Part shown: in pieces, positions 11,120-22,620 of the stretch
Layout of the letters: every line of letters starts with the position of its first letter
Position numbering within the stretch: position 1 is the first letter of the stretch
Translations under genes and position numbers: made by a program
The notes under the pieces: model-generated
What the model saw: the letters and a program-made list of their open reading frames with translations, nothing else
Told to the model about the DNA's origin: nothing
Databases searched by the model: none
NCBI RefSeq assembly: GCF_042477335.2
Contig: NC_091263.1
Span: 73,210,501-73,274,500 of the forward strand
Source of the DNA: Ovis canadensis
Taxonomy: Eukaryota; Chordata; Mammalia; Artiodactyla; Bovidae
Direction of reading: 5' to 3'
Length of the DNA stretch: 64,000 bases

Positions 11120-13065
11120 GTGAAAAAAGGATCAAATATGACACATGAAAAAAAACAATCGAAACTGACCCCAAACAGACATCGATTCCAGAATTAGCAG
11201 GCTTTACAATAGGTACCATATGTTCATGTCCGTATCTGTGAATAACCAAGTGTTCAACAGGTTATGTATAGGTTTTTTAGAAACCCAAATTGAACTTATG
11301 GAGATCAAAACTACAATAATACCATACGCAGCATTCAAATAACTCCCCCCAAAAGAGGCAGAAAAAGAAGAAAAATAAAGCAACCCACGGGACAGAAAGA
11401 AAAATAGATTTAAGCCTAATCATTTTCAGCACTCATAGTAAATATAAATGATCTGAATATCCCAGTTAAAAGGCAGTGATTTTCAGATTCGATGGTTTTA
11501 AAAAGTGAGGATTATGTACTGCCTACAAGAAATGTTTTAAATAGAAAGATACAAATAGGCTTAAAAGGATGGAAAAATATGTGGAACTAACACCAGTCAA
11601 AAAGGGAAGTGGAATGACTGGATTAACATCACACCTCAGAGCAGAGGGCGTCAGCAAGGACAGAGAAGGCCAGGACATAGTCACCAAGAGGCCAGTTCAT
11701 AAGGAGGAAAAGGACAGTCCTGCGTCATTATATAACATGCTTGAAATACATAAAGGAAAAAAACCGAAAAGACGGCAAGGAGAAATACACAAATCCACGA
11801 TTATAATCAGAAATGTTATTATTCCTCTTGTAATACTTGATAGAACAGAAGCAGATAGAATCAGTAAGGATATAAAAGGTCTAAACAGCATCATCAGCTT
11901 TAGCTTCCTTGACATTCCACCCAAAAGCAGCAGGTAAACATTCTTCTCTAGTATACCCGGAAAGTCTGCCAAGACAGACCAAATTCTGTGTGATACAAGT
12001 ACCTTAGATTCAGATCATACGAAGTATGTTCTGGGATACACTGAAATGGATTAAACATCAAGAACTTCTGGAAATATTCCTGGAAAAGTCCCCAAATATT
12101 TGGAAAATAACATTTCTAAAGAACCTGTGTGAAAGACGAAATCAGAGTCTTTACAACTGAATAATAAAAACACTGCATATCAAAAATTTGTGGAATGCCA
12201 CCTAAGCAACACGTGAGGGGCATTTTAAGGCACAAGATACCAGTAATATTTAGACAGGAGAAACGGTCTCAGATCAGTGAGCTTAAATTTCACCTTAAGA
12301 AACAAGTTTCAGGTTCTTTTTCTCTTTAAGGAGAACAAATTAAGCCCAAAATCAGTGGAAGAAAGAAAATGTGAATATCAGAGTGGGAATCGATGGAACA
12401 GAAAACAGAGAAAATAAATGAAACCAAAGCCCAGATCTTTTGAGGAGATTGATACAGGCAATAAACCCTTAGACAGATTAATCCAGGGAAGAGAGAGAAA
12501 AGGCACCAGCTCCCAGTACCGAGAATGAAGGGATATTGCTTGGCCTCTTTACAAACTAAAACCGAAATGGCATGTTTCTACATGCCTACTAGGATGGCAA
12601 CGATTAAAGTGACTTCTGTAGGGTGTGCGTTTGAACGTGTGGAGAATCTGAAACTTTCAGAATGTGAACTGGTGTGTAACCCACGCTGGGACAGTTTAGC
12701 AGTTTCTGAACAGGTTACACGCACCTACCACATGCTCCAGCCTTTCCACTCCTAGGCGTTTATTTTCCGAGAGAAATGAAGCCACGTCCGCACAAAAGCT
12801 TGTGCACGAGTGTGCGTAGCAGTCCGGTTCGTCATAGCCAAAGGGAGGGAGTAAACAAACGCCCGTGGGCTGAGGCGTGGACGCGCACACAGCCGTGCAT
12901 CCGTACCGTGGAATTCCGCTTGGCAGGAAAACGCCGTGAACGGCCGGTACGTGCGACAACTTGGATGGATCTGAAATCGTTATGCTGAGTCATAGAAGCC
13001 AGACTGAAATGTCTGACTCCATTTGCATATGATTCTGGAAAGTGCAGACGCATCCTTATCCATCA
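11120..13065 (+). mobile_element. Ancient L1/HAL1-like LINE, sense, internally deleted
   Basis: 11130-11340 resembles the ORF1-proximal part of old L1/HAL1 (gaaactgaccccaaacagac; ggagatcaaaactacaataa). 11560-12505 matches the ORF2 endonuclease and linker region (gccaagacagaccaaattct; aacaaattaagcccaaaatc; gagaaaataaatgaaacc). After a deletion near 12510-12570 the 3' end follows (gggacagtttagcagtttct; ggatctgaaatcgttatgctgag; catatgattctggaaa). No long frame remains. More diverged than the 6.6-kb L1, hence older. Confidence 0.8.
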
Positions 13066-14439
13066 GGGGCTGCCTGGGCGTGGAGTCAGGAGGCAGGGTT
13101 GGGCCCCAAGACCTAGGCCAGACGCATCGCTAAGGACAGATCCCCTGGAGCCCTTTCCGGAGCTCTTGACACCTGCCGGCCCCCCGCCCGTCACGGCCTG
13201 GACGCCCCCTCAGTCTGCAGCCACTCAATTCAGTGAGCGTGGGGCAGGCGTTGTCTCTTGCACCCCCGCCGCCGCTCACCGCTCTGATTTCTGTCGTCGT
13301 CGAGGGACGGCAGCAGGCACAGTGGGCCTGCAAGCTCTCCTAAGCCCCCAGCCCACACGGCGATGTGAGCCCGCTGGGTGTGTGCTGGCAAGGGGCCAAC
13401 GGGGGCCACAGACCACATCCCCTCGCAGCCCCCCAGCCTGAGGATGTCTGCTTCCTCCCCGGCTGGGCCTGAGTGCTGCTGTTACGCTCCTTTTATCGGC
13501 AAACTGAGAAGGCTGGCCCCCCCCCCCAGATGTCAGTGTTAGCTCTGAAACCAGCTGCAGGGCCAGGGAGACCCCGATGTCAGGACGAGCACCTCCCCGC
13601 GGCCGCTGCCTGCAGTCGCCACCACTGGAGACACCTTCCCAGCTCGTCTGTGCCCGCCTGCCTCTCGCGGTCAGCCCGCGCAGAGCCTTCTAGGCTGGAT
13701 CCTTTTCTTAATCATCTGCTCAGTGGGTGTCTTACTTGACATGTAATTGTCTTCCCTTGGGAAAATTCATTCTCGGGGCCTTGAATGGTCTTTATGAAAC
13801 TCAAGAGGGTGGTGAACCCCAGCCCTGCCCCAGGCTCAGGGGAGCCCCGGAGCCCCTCCCTCCCGCCGGAGCTCTGGGGGACCCCCAGGCTGCATCCCGC
13901 CAGGCCCCCCTTCTAGAGGGAAAGTCGGGAGTGGCTCCTGCGATGTCTGAGGAGCAGGCCGGCTGGCTCTGAGGAGCCACAAGCCTGGCTTTGTGGTCGC
14001 AGGTGTCCAGTAATGACCCTGTGACCCTGTCACTGTCTGAGCTTTGGGGTCCAGGCTGCAGACTGGAGGCGGTCTGTGGACCCAGGAGCTGGGCTCCCCC
14101 CAGAGCCTGTGCTGAGCCCCCCTCCAAGAGCCTGTGCTGAGGGCGTCAGGCAGTAGCTGCTGGACTCGATGAGGGGCCGCCCTGAGCTCTGCGTGGAGCT
14201 CTGCCTGTTTCCCTCTGAAGAGTCAGCCCTTCCCCACCGAGCAGCCAGAGGGGCCCCTCCTGCTCACTCCTGCCCACTCACAGCAGAGACAGGGTCCTCG
14301 CAGCAACCCTCACGGCCCACCCCATTGTGTCCTGGCCCCTGATCCCAGCCAGCCTCGCCCGTGAGGGGCCGACGGGGGCCGCAGACCTCGTCCCTACATA
14401 GCCCCCAAGGTGGACGGGCCATCTGGCCGCCCTCTGCCT
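13066..14439. other. GC-rich interval, few weak signals
   Basis: Holds a C11-12 run (about 13517-13528), a possible antisense MIR at 13475-13570 (ttttatcggcaaactgagaagg), an AT-richer patch at 13700-13810, a 15-bp direct repeat agagcctgtgctgag (14102 and 14127), and two related 46-bp stretches (13391 and 14364). No coding exon recognised. Confidence 0.4.
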
Positions 14440-14660
14440 GGCCTCAGCCATCCCTGGGCTCCAGGCAAGCTCTTGCCCCAGGGCCTTTGCACCGGCCGAG
14501 CCCACAGCCTGGCTCACCCTCTTCCCAGATGCCGTGTGGCTCCCTCATCTGCTTTAGGCCTTCGCACCGCCAGCCTCCTCTCGCCGAGGCCGCCCCTGGG
14601 CAGCCTGCTGCATTTGCAGGCTGGCCCCTTTTCTAGGCGCGGTTGCGGTTCACGGTATGC
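14440..14660 (+). mobile_element. L2 LINE fragment, sense, 3' region
   Basis: Signature ccccagggcctttgcaccgg (14474) followed by tcttcccagatgccgtgtgg (14521), ctttaggccttcgcacc and ccgaggccgcccctg, the order seen in the L2 3' region. The 357-codon plus frame that starts here (14410-15483) runs straight through the L2 and is rejected as a gene. Confidence 0.75.
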
Positions 14661-15454
14661 CCCCCCCTGTCGGGTCAGGCAGACTGTCATCTCCCCACTG
14701 GAAGGGAAGGGCCCGGCGCAGGGCAGGCGCTGGGAACGCCTGCTGCCCCTGGGTGACCTGGATGGTTGTCACCCAGCTTGCAGAGGCCGGGCCTTCAGTT
14801 TACATGGAGGTCCCCTTTCAGCCTCCAGTTGCCCCAGTGGTCCCCTGAGCCCAGGGGGGGCCGCGGTTCTGGAGGGCTGCTCACCACCAGTTCTCGAGGC
14901 AGCCCTGTCTGGCCCCTCCGTGTCACAGCTAGGAGCTGGGCAGGCCTGGCTCAGTGCCCATCCTGACTGCGCCCCCTTAGTGATCCAGTGTTGGTGGAGC
15001 AGGGCACCTCCCTTCTCTTTCCCCAAACCAGACCCCCAAGGCCCCAGACCCCCATCTTCCAGAGGCAAAATCAGCCTGTCCTGTGCCTGCCTGGCTTCCT
15101 GTGATGGCCGGGCTGGAGCCCCGTCCTCTCAGGGCTGGCCTTGGTCCACTTGGGTCCCGGCTGCCCGAGACCTTGGCACACGTTGGGCGCATCACAGGTG
15201 CAGGTCTCTGCCCAGGGCCACCGCCCCCCAGGGCAGCGAGCGCCTGTGCTCACGGGCCTCCAGGAAGGTCCCCGTGGCCCCAGACTCCGCCCTGGACTGT
15301 CATCCAGCCGCAGCGTCACACGCCCATCCATTGCCTGTCCACCTGTCTATTCAGCAGACAGTCACCAAGCAGCTGTCCGCGCTGGCCCTGCCCTGCGCTG
15401 CCTGCTGGAAACAGCCCAGAAGCCCGGCCTCCGTGGGGCTGGCCGTTCCTCTCC
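14661..15454. other. GC-rich interval, nothing certain
   Basis: No named repeat or exon. ccacctgtctattcagcagac (15339, shown to 20 bases: cacctgtctattcagcagac) recalls the antisense L2 end but is too short to call. Confidence 0.4.
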
Positions 15455-15540
15455 CAGCCCTGGGCACCTCCTCTGTGAAATGAGAAACTGGCATCCCTTC
15501 CCCAGGAGGCCGTGAGGAGTCCAGCAGACCAGTGTCAAGC
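15455..15540 (+). mobile_element. MIR fragment, sense (weak)
   Basis: cctctgtgaaatgagaaact followed by cccaggaggccgtgaggag resembles the MIR segment from cctcatctgtaaaatgag to gttgtgaggatt. Confidence 0.45.
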
Positions 15541-16379
15541 GGGGATCAGCAAACTCGCTCTGTTTCAGGCTCACGGGCCGCGCTGTCCCGCAGCTGTCTC
15601 CACCTTAGATGAAACGTACGCATCTCTTACAAAGACAGACCGCGGCTGGACGTGGCGGGGGCCGTGGCCTGCTGGCCGCTGGTGTAGAGTCTGTGGTGGC
15701 TGCAGGGTGAGGGGCTGCTGGTGCTGCGATCGTGACCGAGGATGACAGTGGCCATGGGGAGGTGCCGTCCTCCTCTGGGGATGAGGGCTGTGCTCCAGGG
15801 GCCGCAGGGCGCTGGGGCCACACAGGCCAGAGGTGAGACTTACGCGAAACTGCCTTCTGTTTGAGTCTGCGTAGGCCGCGTCTCAGCTGGCGTTGCCTGG
15901 GTGTACCCCCTAACCTGGCGGGGTATGTGCTCTAAGAGACGAAAGCTGGGATTTAACCGGTGACTGAGGTCTGCCCGGAGCCCCGTAGAGGCGGCTGGTT
16001 TAGCGGCACTTTGGAGGAAGCCTGGGCTGTGCCCCGGGCCCCGGATCTGCTTCCCTGCCTGCAGGACTGCTCGCTGGCCCTGTCCTCGCTCGTTCCCCGG
16101 GGCTCCGAGATCCCTCTGCTCAGTTCCCCATCTTAGATCGCACTGGGAGGTTTTCCTAATTGAACGCCTCCTCCCTCTAGACTTCGAGCAGCTCCTCCTC
16201 AGGGAAGGCAAGGGGGAGAACTGGCATTAGCTGAGCGTGTGCCACGTGTGGCCTTGGGAAGCACGCGTGGAACCCAGACAGGTCCCGTGCCTGCCTGAGT
16301 GCGCTCAGCCTAAGAGCTGCGGAGCTGGGATCCGGATCGAGAGCCCTCCCGCCATCCTCCCGGAGAGGGCCGGCATGAG
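15541..16379. other. GC-rich interval, nothing recognised
   Basis: No repeat or exon that I can support; frames on both strands overlap. The plain text at 16215-16260 has faint L2/MIR character only. Confidence 0.4.
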
Positions 16380-16520
16380 GGACCCAGGCTGGGGTCGGAG
16401 AGACCTGGGTGGTGAGAGTCACTCTCCCAAAGCCTTAGTTTGCTCACCTGCAAAGTGGACGCAGTGACCGTCTCCACCTCACAGGGCGGCTCTGGAGTCT
16501 GTGAGGCCGGGAGGGAGGTG
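16380..16520 (+). mobile_element. MIR SINE, sense
   Basis: ggagagacctgggtggtgag, then caaagccttagtttgctcacc, then tgcaaagtggac, then tccacctcacagggcggct and gagtctgtgagg reproduce the MIR order from the conserved core to the 3' part (ten to twenty bases each). Confidence 0.75.
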
Positions 16521-17175
16521 GGAGAGAAGGACAGAGTCCCAGCCTGCCTCCCGGGGCCCTGAAGGTCCCTGCTGCTGCAGAGTGCCCGGCCGGACCCGCG
16601 CGCACCCTGGTCCCTGAGCTGGAGTGGCTGGCGGCCGGCCTGTGTGCAGGGCATGCCTTCCAAGGAGCGTGCCTCTGAGGCCAGAGCCTTCCCAAGGGAA
16701 CCGAGAGCTGCTGGGGGTGGATCCCTCTCCACCCCCAAGTCCTTGGCCACCTCCCAGGTGGGGCTGCAGAGCACTGGGGGGAGGGGGCGCTGTGCTCAGC
16801 CAGTGGGGTGGGACACGGACAACCCTGGGTGCTCACAGCGGCCGACGGCAGTGCTGCGTTCCCCCCGGGAACCAGAGCCGGGTTCTGGGCCCACCCTTCG
16901 TCCCCCAGCCCGTCATCAGCTCCATCGTTGCCCACCGTGAGCAATGGACCCGCAGCTGCTCCCACTCTGCACTGACCTTCTGCACAGCCCGCCTGGGAGG
17001 AGCTCTCCACTGGGGGTCCAGAAACCACTGCCACAGCCAGCCCCCTGGCTACTATTTCCTTCCTTTTGTGAAAGGTTTTGACCGTTTATTTCCTAATAAG
17101 CGCCAGTCACTGGAGGGAAAAAACCCAGAATTGTATTGATCTTCCTTAAGCCTGTTTTGTGGTTTAATAGTATCT
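16521..17175. other. GC-rich interval, nothing recognised
   Basis: Frames 16444-17034 (-) and 16624-17139 (+) overlap each other and have no motif; no repeat named. Confidence 0.45.
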
Positions 17176-17194
17176 CTGCTTTGAACTATGAAAG

Positions 17195-17395
17195 TGAAAG
17201 GCTTCCCTGATAGCTCAGCTGGTGAAGGGTCTACTTGCAATGCAGGGGACCCCAGTTCAATTCCCGGGTCAGGAAGATCCCCTGGAGAAGGGAGAGGCTG
17301 CCCTCTCCAGTATGCTGGCCTGGAGAATTCCATGGACTGTATATATAGTCCGTGGGGTCTCAAAGAGTTGGACACGACCAAGCGGCTTTTACTCA
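17195..17395 (+). mobile_element. Bov-tA/BOV-A2-type SINE, sense
   Basis: ggcttccctgatagctcagc, gttcaattcccgggtcagg, agatcccctggagaaggg, ccatggactg, and the tail aaagagttggacacgacc are all present. A 19-bp target-site duplication flanks it with two mismatches: ctgctttgaactatgaaag (17176-17194) and ctgctttaaattatgaaag (17396-17414). The small tata expansion at 17340-17347 is internal. Confidence 0.96.
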
Positions 17396-17654
17396 CTGCT
17401 TTAAATTATGAAAGGTGAGCTGCAGCGTGGTGATGCTCTCAAGACATGCTAGATGAACGCCGTTCACGGTTCAAACCCCACAACCAGCTCCCTCTCTCTG
17501 CTTCCATGAGCACGAAACTGTGTTTAAAAGTCTGTTTCTCATAATATCGGCAGAAGCAAGTTCACAGCTAAGGAAGCTTTAGCTTTGAGCCCCGCGAGCC
17601 CCTGGATCCCTTTTAAGGAGGGGTTGGAGGGATCAGAGGGTTCATGTGGGCTCA

Positions 17655-18605
17655 CGCTTCTTATTTTTTCCTTACTTTTTCATTGGGAAAATCAGCATAA
17701 CGTAAAATATACCACTGGACCCATTGTAACATGTACAAGTCAGTGGCTTTAAGAACGTTCACACAGCCATGCAGCCCACCCCAGCATCACCTCCAGAGCC
17801 TCCCGTCTTCCCAAACTGACCCTCTGTCCCCGTGAAACACTCACTTCCCAGGCCCCAGCCCCCACCGTTTACTCTCTGTCTCTGTGAACGTGACTCCTCC
17901 AGGGACGCTGTGTGAGTGGGATCACACGGTGCTTGTCCTTTGTGACTGGCTTTTCTCACTGAGTATCACATCCCTGCAGTCCCCAGGTAGCAGCAGGGGT
18001 CAGAATGTCCTGCCTTTAAGGCTGAATGATGCTCTGCTGTACGCGTGGACCGTGCTTTGTTAATCTGTCATGCGCTTATGGTCATTTGGGTCATCTCTAT
18101 GTTTTAGCTGCTGTATTTGTACATGGGTGTACATGTATCTGTGAGCCGTCTCCGCGTTTCAGCCGCCGGGAGCCTTTGCGTGCGTGTGCGTCTCTTTCTG
18201 GGACCCTGCTTCCGCCGCTTGCGGTGTGCACCCCACGGTGGGCTTGCTAGGTGTGCGTGGCCTTTCTCACCTGCTGAGCGGCCCCCACGCCATGTCCCAC
18301 AGCAGCTGCTCGTTACATTCCCACCGACAGTGCACGCGTTTTCTGGTTTCTCCACATCCCCACCAACCCTTTAGCTTTGCTTCCTTGTGGGTTTTGTGGG
18401 GTTTGGGCAGTAGTCAACGTAAGGCCATGAAGTGGTGTCTCACGGAGGCTTTGGTGCGCGTCTCCCTCAGCTGAGCATCTTGTCTTATGGGCGCTGGTCG
18501 TCTGTGCATCAGCTCAAGCCCTTGGCCAGTTTTGAGTTGCTTATTTGGGCTTTTCTTGTTGAGTTTTAGTTCTTCATGTGTCCGGATGTTGAGTACCGCC
18601 TGACC
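17655..18605 (-). mobile_element. L1 LINE 3' end, antisense
   Basis: Antisense landmarks in order: acaagtcagtggctttaag (17734), acagccatgcagcccaccc, ctgtctctgtgaacgtgact (17876), gtgactggcttttctcact (17942), tttaaggctgaatgatg (18014), catgggtgtacatgtatctg (18121), ttacattcccaccgacagtg (18313) and tccacatccccaccaaccc (18351). The last recognisable piece ends near 18600. 5'-truncated, no frame left. Confidence 0.85.
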
Positions 18606-19289
18606 CCTCCTTCACCCCGAGGCCCCCCATCCCTTCCCTGAGGGCCCCTTCTCTTGGCACTGGCTGAGGAAACGCAGCGGGGCCGGGGTGGGGTGCAGGC
18701 GGCGGGTGCTGGGGGCTCCCCCCAGCAGGCGTTTGCCCGGCGGCTGCTGACTCGAGGGAGAGTGGACCGCAGGTCCGGGCAGGTGTGCGGATGTCCCGTG
18801 AGCGGGGCTGGCAGCAGACCCTTCCCTGGAGGGGAGGGAGGGAGGCATGGCCTCGGAGGCGTCCCCATGGCCCTGGCGCTCAGCAGGAGCCTGAGATGAC
18901 AGCGGCTCCCACCCGGGGCGGCGTGCAGCAGGGCGGGTTTAATCACAGCCGCACCGGGCGGAGGGAACAGCTTGTGAAGCTGGGCAGATCAGACGCTGGT
19001 TCATGTGGCCTCGCGGTGAGGTGCAGGATGGAGGTGGGGGGCTTCTGCTCCCGGGAGCTCCCTGAGGCCCCTCAGACCCCCCTCCTCTTCCCCCATGCCC
19101 GCCGTGCATCGGCCCTGGGGCCTGTACCAGGCTGTGCAGTGAGTCAGGGAGAGGGATGTGGACCCCCAGCCAGCGGGCCCTGCTCCTTCTTGCCAAGCCC
19201 CACAGGCAACCCCGCCTGCCAGCCACGCCCTCACTGCTGTGACCGGACTCACAGCTGAGAGCCTTCCGTGTCTGGAAAGGAGACCGTTG
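18606..19289. other. GC-rich interval, nothing recognised
   Basis: No repeat or gene identified. Overlapping plus and minus frames of 80-190 codons are attributed to GC content. Confidence 0.45.
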
Positions 19290-19400
19290 AAGTGTCCAGA
19301 CCACCTCTGTCGCCTCCTCAGAGAAGCCCTCCCTGACCTCCCCACGCAGACTGTTCCCGTCACAGCTCTCAGGGCTGGGGGCAAGGTCAGGACTCCCGGC
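19290..19400 (+). mobile_element. L2 LINE fragment, sense
   Basis: cgcctcctcagagaagccct followed by ccctgacctccccacgcag matches the L2 3' text cacctcctcagagaggcc-ttccctgaccaccc. Confidence 0.6.
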
Positions 19401-20014
19401 CCTGGCTGCAGGGAGGGGGCCTCCAGCCCGGCTGGGCAGGCGGGACTGGGGTCCCTTTGGTTTGTTACTGCGTCCTGGTCTCCCCTCTTCGCGTCCCTCC
19501 AGCCCCCTCGGCGTCTCTTCTTATGGGCTGGCAGCTGGGCACAGTCACTTCCCAGACCCACCCTCACCCTTATTTCTGGCAGGTCCTGGCTAGGCCCCCT
19601 AAGACAGGTCCGTGGGCACGGCCTCTCTACTTGGCACCCCGCCCCACCCAGAGGAAGTCTCCAGACCTCGGCCGTGCATTGCAGGGACCTGGCAAGCTGT
19701 GAGGCTGGGGCAGCTGCCTCCCTCTGCTTGGGGTCCGGGGGCTCAGCAGCCCAGAAGTTCCCTGAGACGACGGGATATCCAGAAGCATTTTTGCTTTCAG
19801 GAGACAGAAACCAACTCTGGCTAAAATCTAGCCAAGGAGAATCAGAGACGGGTCAGGGCGGAGGGATGCCCGCACGGGTGGGGCGGGGCTGGACCAGATG
19901 CAGGCCCGTGGGAGCCAGGGCCAGGCAGCTTGGTGGGGCCGCGGAGCGGAACCCCGTGGACGCGCTTGTCGGGACACCCGTTTGGAATCACCCAACCGCT
20001 GTTGTATGGTTGAG
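19401..20014. other. GC-rich interval, one possible old repeat
   Basis: At 19795-19850 the text cagaaaccaactctggcta resembles a small ancient dispersed repeat that I cannot name. The 331-codon plus frame 19158-20153 spans an L2 relic and enters the L1 poly-T, so it is not a gene. Confidence 0.4.
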
Positions 20015-20830
20015 TTTTTTTTTTTTCCTTATTTTTTTTTTGTTTGTTTCTTTAAAAAAAAATTTTAATTGGAGGCTAATTACAATATTGGGGTGGTTTT
20101 TGCCATACATTCACATGAATCAGCCATGGGTGTACCTGTGTTCCCCATCCTGAACCCCCTCCCACCTCCCTCCCAATTCTTAATGTATTGTAATGGGAGC
20201 ACAGGGGATTCACAGTGTGGTGTTAATTTCTGCTGTGCAGCACAAGGGTTGTTATACGCGCATGGCGCTCTTTCTCAGGCTCTTCCTCCTCGTGGTTTAT
20301 CGCAGGATGTTGCAGGTAGCCTCCCGTGCTCTACAGTCGGGCCTTGCTGTTTAGCCATCTGCTCACGCCAGACTTCCAGCTCCTCCCTTCCCCACCCCGC
20401 CCGCCCGGTCACCACTAGCCTCTTCTCTCTGTCTGTGCGTGCTTTGTGGTTAAGTTTTCGAGTGCCGTGTTTGAGATGCCTCGTGTGAGTGATGTATCTA
20501 CTTGTCTTTCTCTGTCTGACTCAGTATAATCTCCGGGTCCACCCGCGTTGCTGGAAATGGCATTGTGTCGCCTCTTTTAGTGACTGAGTAATATTCCACT
20601 GTGCATCACGTCTTTATCCGTCGTCTGCTGGCGGAGAGTCAGCTTGTCTCCATGTCTTAGCTGCTGTGAACAAAGCTACCGTTGACACAGCGTGAACCTT
20701 TCTGAATTCTAGCTTTGTCTGGACATGTGCCCAGGAGTGGGATTGCTGGGTCATATGGCAGTTATCTTTTTAGTTTCTTGAGGAACCTGTTTTCCATCGT
20801 GGATTACCAACTTACATTTCTATGGGGTAT
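20015..20830 (-). mobile_element. Artiodactyl L1 LINE 3' end, antisense, with poly(A) tail
   Basis: The T-rich block 20015-20052 is the complement of the poly(A) tail. It is followed by aattggaggctaattacaat, ggtttttgccatacattcac (20094) and tgtgttccccatcctgaacc, the artiodactyl L1 3' UTR in antisense. Then come tgactgagtaatattccact (20580), gctgctgtgaacaaag (20661) and gattgctgggtcatatggca (20741). Truncated at its 5' end near 20830. Less diverged than the 17.7-kb copy. Confidence 0.9.
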
Positions 20831-20879
20831 ATTTTAGATTACAAAATATTCCAAACCTAGGGAAAAGAAAACTAACGAT

Positions 20880-21060
20880 CTATACGGTATATAACTCTTC
20901 CTGTGTGCCTGGAACCATTCTAAAGCATTTAATATGAGCAAAAATACCTCAGATGCTCGTAAGGACCCCCCGAGGTGGGTGCAGTGTCTTCAGGGAGGGA
21001 GACGGAGGCACCGAACAGCTGCCCAGGGGGCCTGGGCGGGGTGGGTGGACAGCCCCGTGG
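20880..21060 (-). mobile_element. MIR SINE, antisense
   Basis: ctgtgtgcctggaaccattc, taaagcatttaatatgagc, tcgtaaggaccccccgaggt and ggagacggaggcaccgaac follow the antisense MIR order (catgtgccaggcac, ttaactcatttaat, aacaaccctatgaggt, gaaactgaggcacag). Confidence 0.8.
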
Positions 21061-22034
21061 GCCCCGCAGCCACCATCCAGAGGCGCTGGCGTTTGTTTGT
21101 ATTTTGCTTCTGGAGAAGGGAGGGGAGGACAGAGAGGAAGCTGCCCTGCGCCCCGACACCCGGGGTGGGTGGTCCCCTGCGTAAGTCAGCACAGAGCCCA
21201 GGGCACTGAGGGCCCGGGCAGACCCTGTGTGAGCCCTTCCCCACGGCCCGCGCCCTGGACATGCCCACCCGGGGCTGCTGTCTGGAGGTCGGCATGGGAG
21301 GTCAGGACCCCAGAAGGATGTGCTGTCTGTGGGACCCCGGAGCTAGTAGGAGGCCACGGCCTCCCCACCCACACCCACCATCCCTCCCGGTTCCCTTCCA
21401 AGCACTTCCCAACAGGGGGGCGTCCCCTGCGGGTGCCTCCTCGCCAACCCCGCAGCGGGGCTCTGAGATCTGCAGGCCCGTGATTCTCTTGTGAGATTCG
21501 TACAGACCCGATCACAGGGTGTTTCTCTCTCTGCAGCCTGCCCTGCATGAGTCCCCGTGGCGTTTTCTGAAGCTCTGTCTGCGCAGAGAAGACTTGACCA
21601 GCCAGGGAGCCTGGCTTCTCGGCTCAGGAGCCAGGCAGGTCCAGACTCCAGACTCAGAGGGATGGGCCACCCCCGCCCGAGCTAGGGAAGGTGCTTCCCA
21701 CCAAGACTGGCTAGCAATGGCATGGGGTGACGCCCTCGTGGGAGACAGGAGCTGGGTGTGCGAGGCTGGAAAGTGGGCAGGACCGTGCTCACTGTGGCCC
21801 ATAGGACTGTGTGGGCCTTCTTGTTGAGTCTCCCCAGGTGTCCATGGGCTTTGACCCGTAACCCTTCCTCGGGGCAGGCTCCTGAAGGAACTCTTCATAG
21901 ATAAAAACAAGGACTGCCCTGCCACAGAGCTTATGATGGAAAAATGCCTGCAATAACATTGCTGTCTGAGAATAAAGGTTCCATTTCTTAGTTGACACGA
22001 CAGCCACCCACATGAGTGTCAGAGAGTCCTTAAT
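21061..22034. other. GC-rich interval, nothing recognised
   Basis: Frames 20953-21483 (+) and 21186-21548 (-) overlap, without motif. No repeat identified before the SINE at 22035. Confidence 0.45.
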
Positions 22035-22145
22035 GGGCTGCCCTGGCGGTCCAGTGGTTAAGAGTCTGCCTGGCAATTCTAGAGACTCAGGTTCGATTCC
22101 TGGTCTGGGAACTAATATCCCACACGCCCAGGGGTAGCTCACAGC
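22035..22145 (+). mobile_element. CHR-type tRNA-derived SINE, sense, 3'-truncated
   Basis: gggctgccctggcggtccag, tggttaagagtctgcctg, gttcgattcctggtctggga and tatcccacacgccc match the 5' tRNA-derived half of cetartiodactyl CHR SINEs. The A-box-like tggttaagag and B-box ggttcgattcc are visible, but this is a SINE, not a tRNA gene. It ends soon after agctcac. Confidence 0.85.
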
Positions 22146-22404
22146 CCACGCTCTGCACCTGGAGAGTCTGTGGCTGGGGTCTGCGCCAGCTGGCAGTGAA
22201 TCAGGACTCCACCGCCATGCCCGTGCCCAGTGGATCCCGGAGTGTCAGCCTGCCAGCCCAGGGTTTGCGGGGTTGGTGGTGGGCAGCAGAGTCCTCAGGC
22301 ACGAGTGGAAGTCCTGGGAAAACCAGGCTGAATGACCCGACCGAGTCAGAGCCACCGCGATACCAGCAGACATTATACCAGTTGCTGGACGTGGGTTCCA
22401 GCTC

Positions 22405-22620
22405 AGATCTGAGCAAAGCCCTGGTCCTAACCCTACCGGCGCCTCTCACCAGCTGTGTGACCTTCGGCAAGTGACTTACCCTCCCTGAGCCCATCTAGTT
22501 TCTCCGGGCATAAAGGGGAGCTGATGCTTACCTGAACTGGCTGCTGGGAAGGATAAACACGTGGGAAGCATCTAACTGTGCCAGCCACGCAGTAGGCGCC
22601 CAGTGAACTGTAGTGGCCAC
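22405..22620 (+). mobile_element. MIR SINE, sense, well preserved
   Basis: ccagctgtgtgaccttcggc, aagtgacttaccctccctga, cataaaggggagctgatg, gctgggaaggataaacacgt and cacgcagtaggcgcccagtg cover the MIR core and 3' end. One of the best-preserved MIR copies in the window. Confidence 0.9.

Noticed and set aside
14410..15483. 357-codon plus-strand open frame
   Set aside because: Starts inside an L2 relic, is Pro/Ser/Ala/Gly-rich, has no domain and overlaps minus-strand frames. It is what high GC content gives by chance.
22035..22145. tRNA-like A and B boxes
   Set aside because: They belong to a CHR SINE; no cloverleaf acceptor stem or mature tRNA length is present. The same holds for the Bov-tA SINEs.
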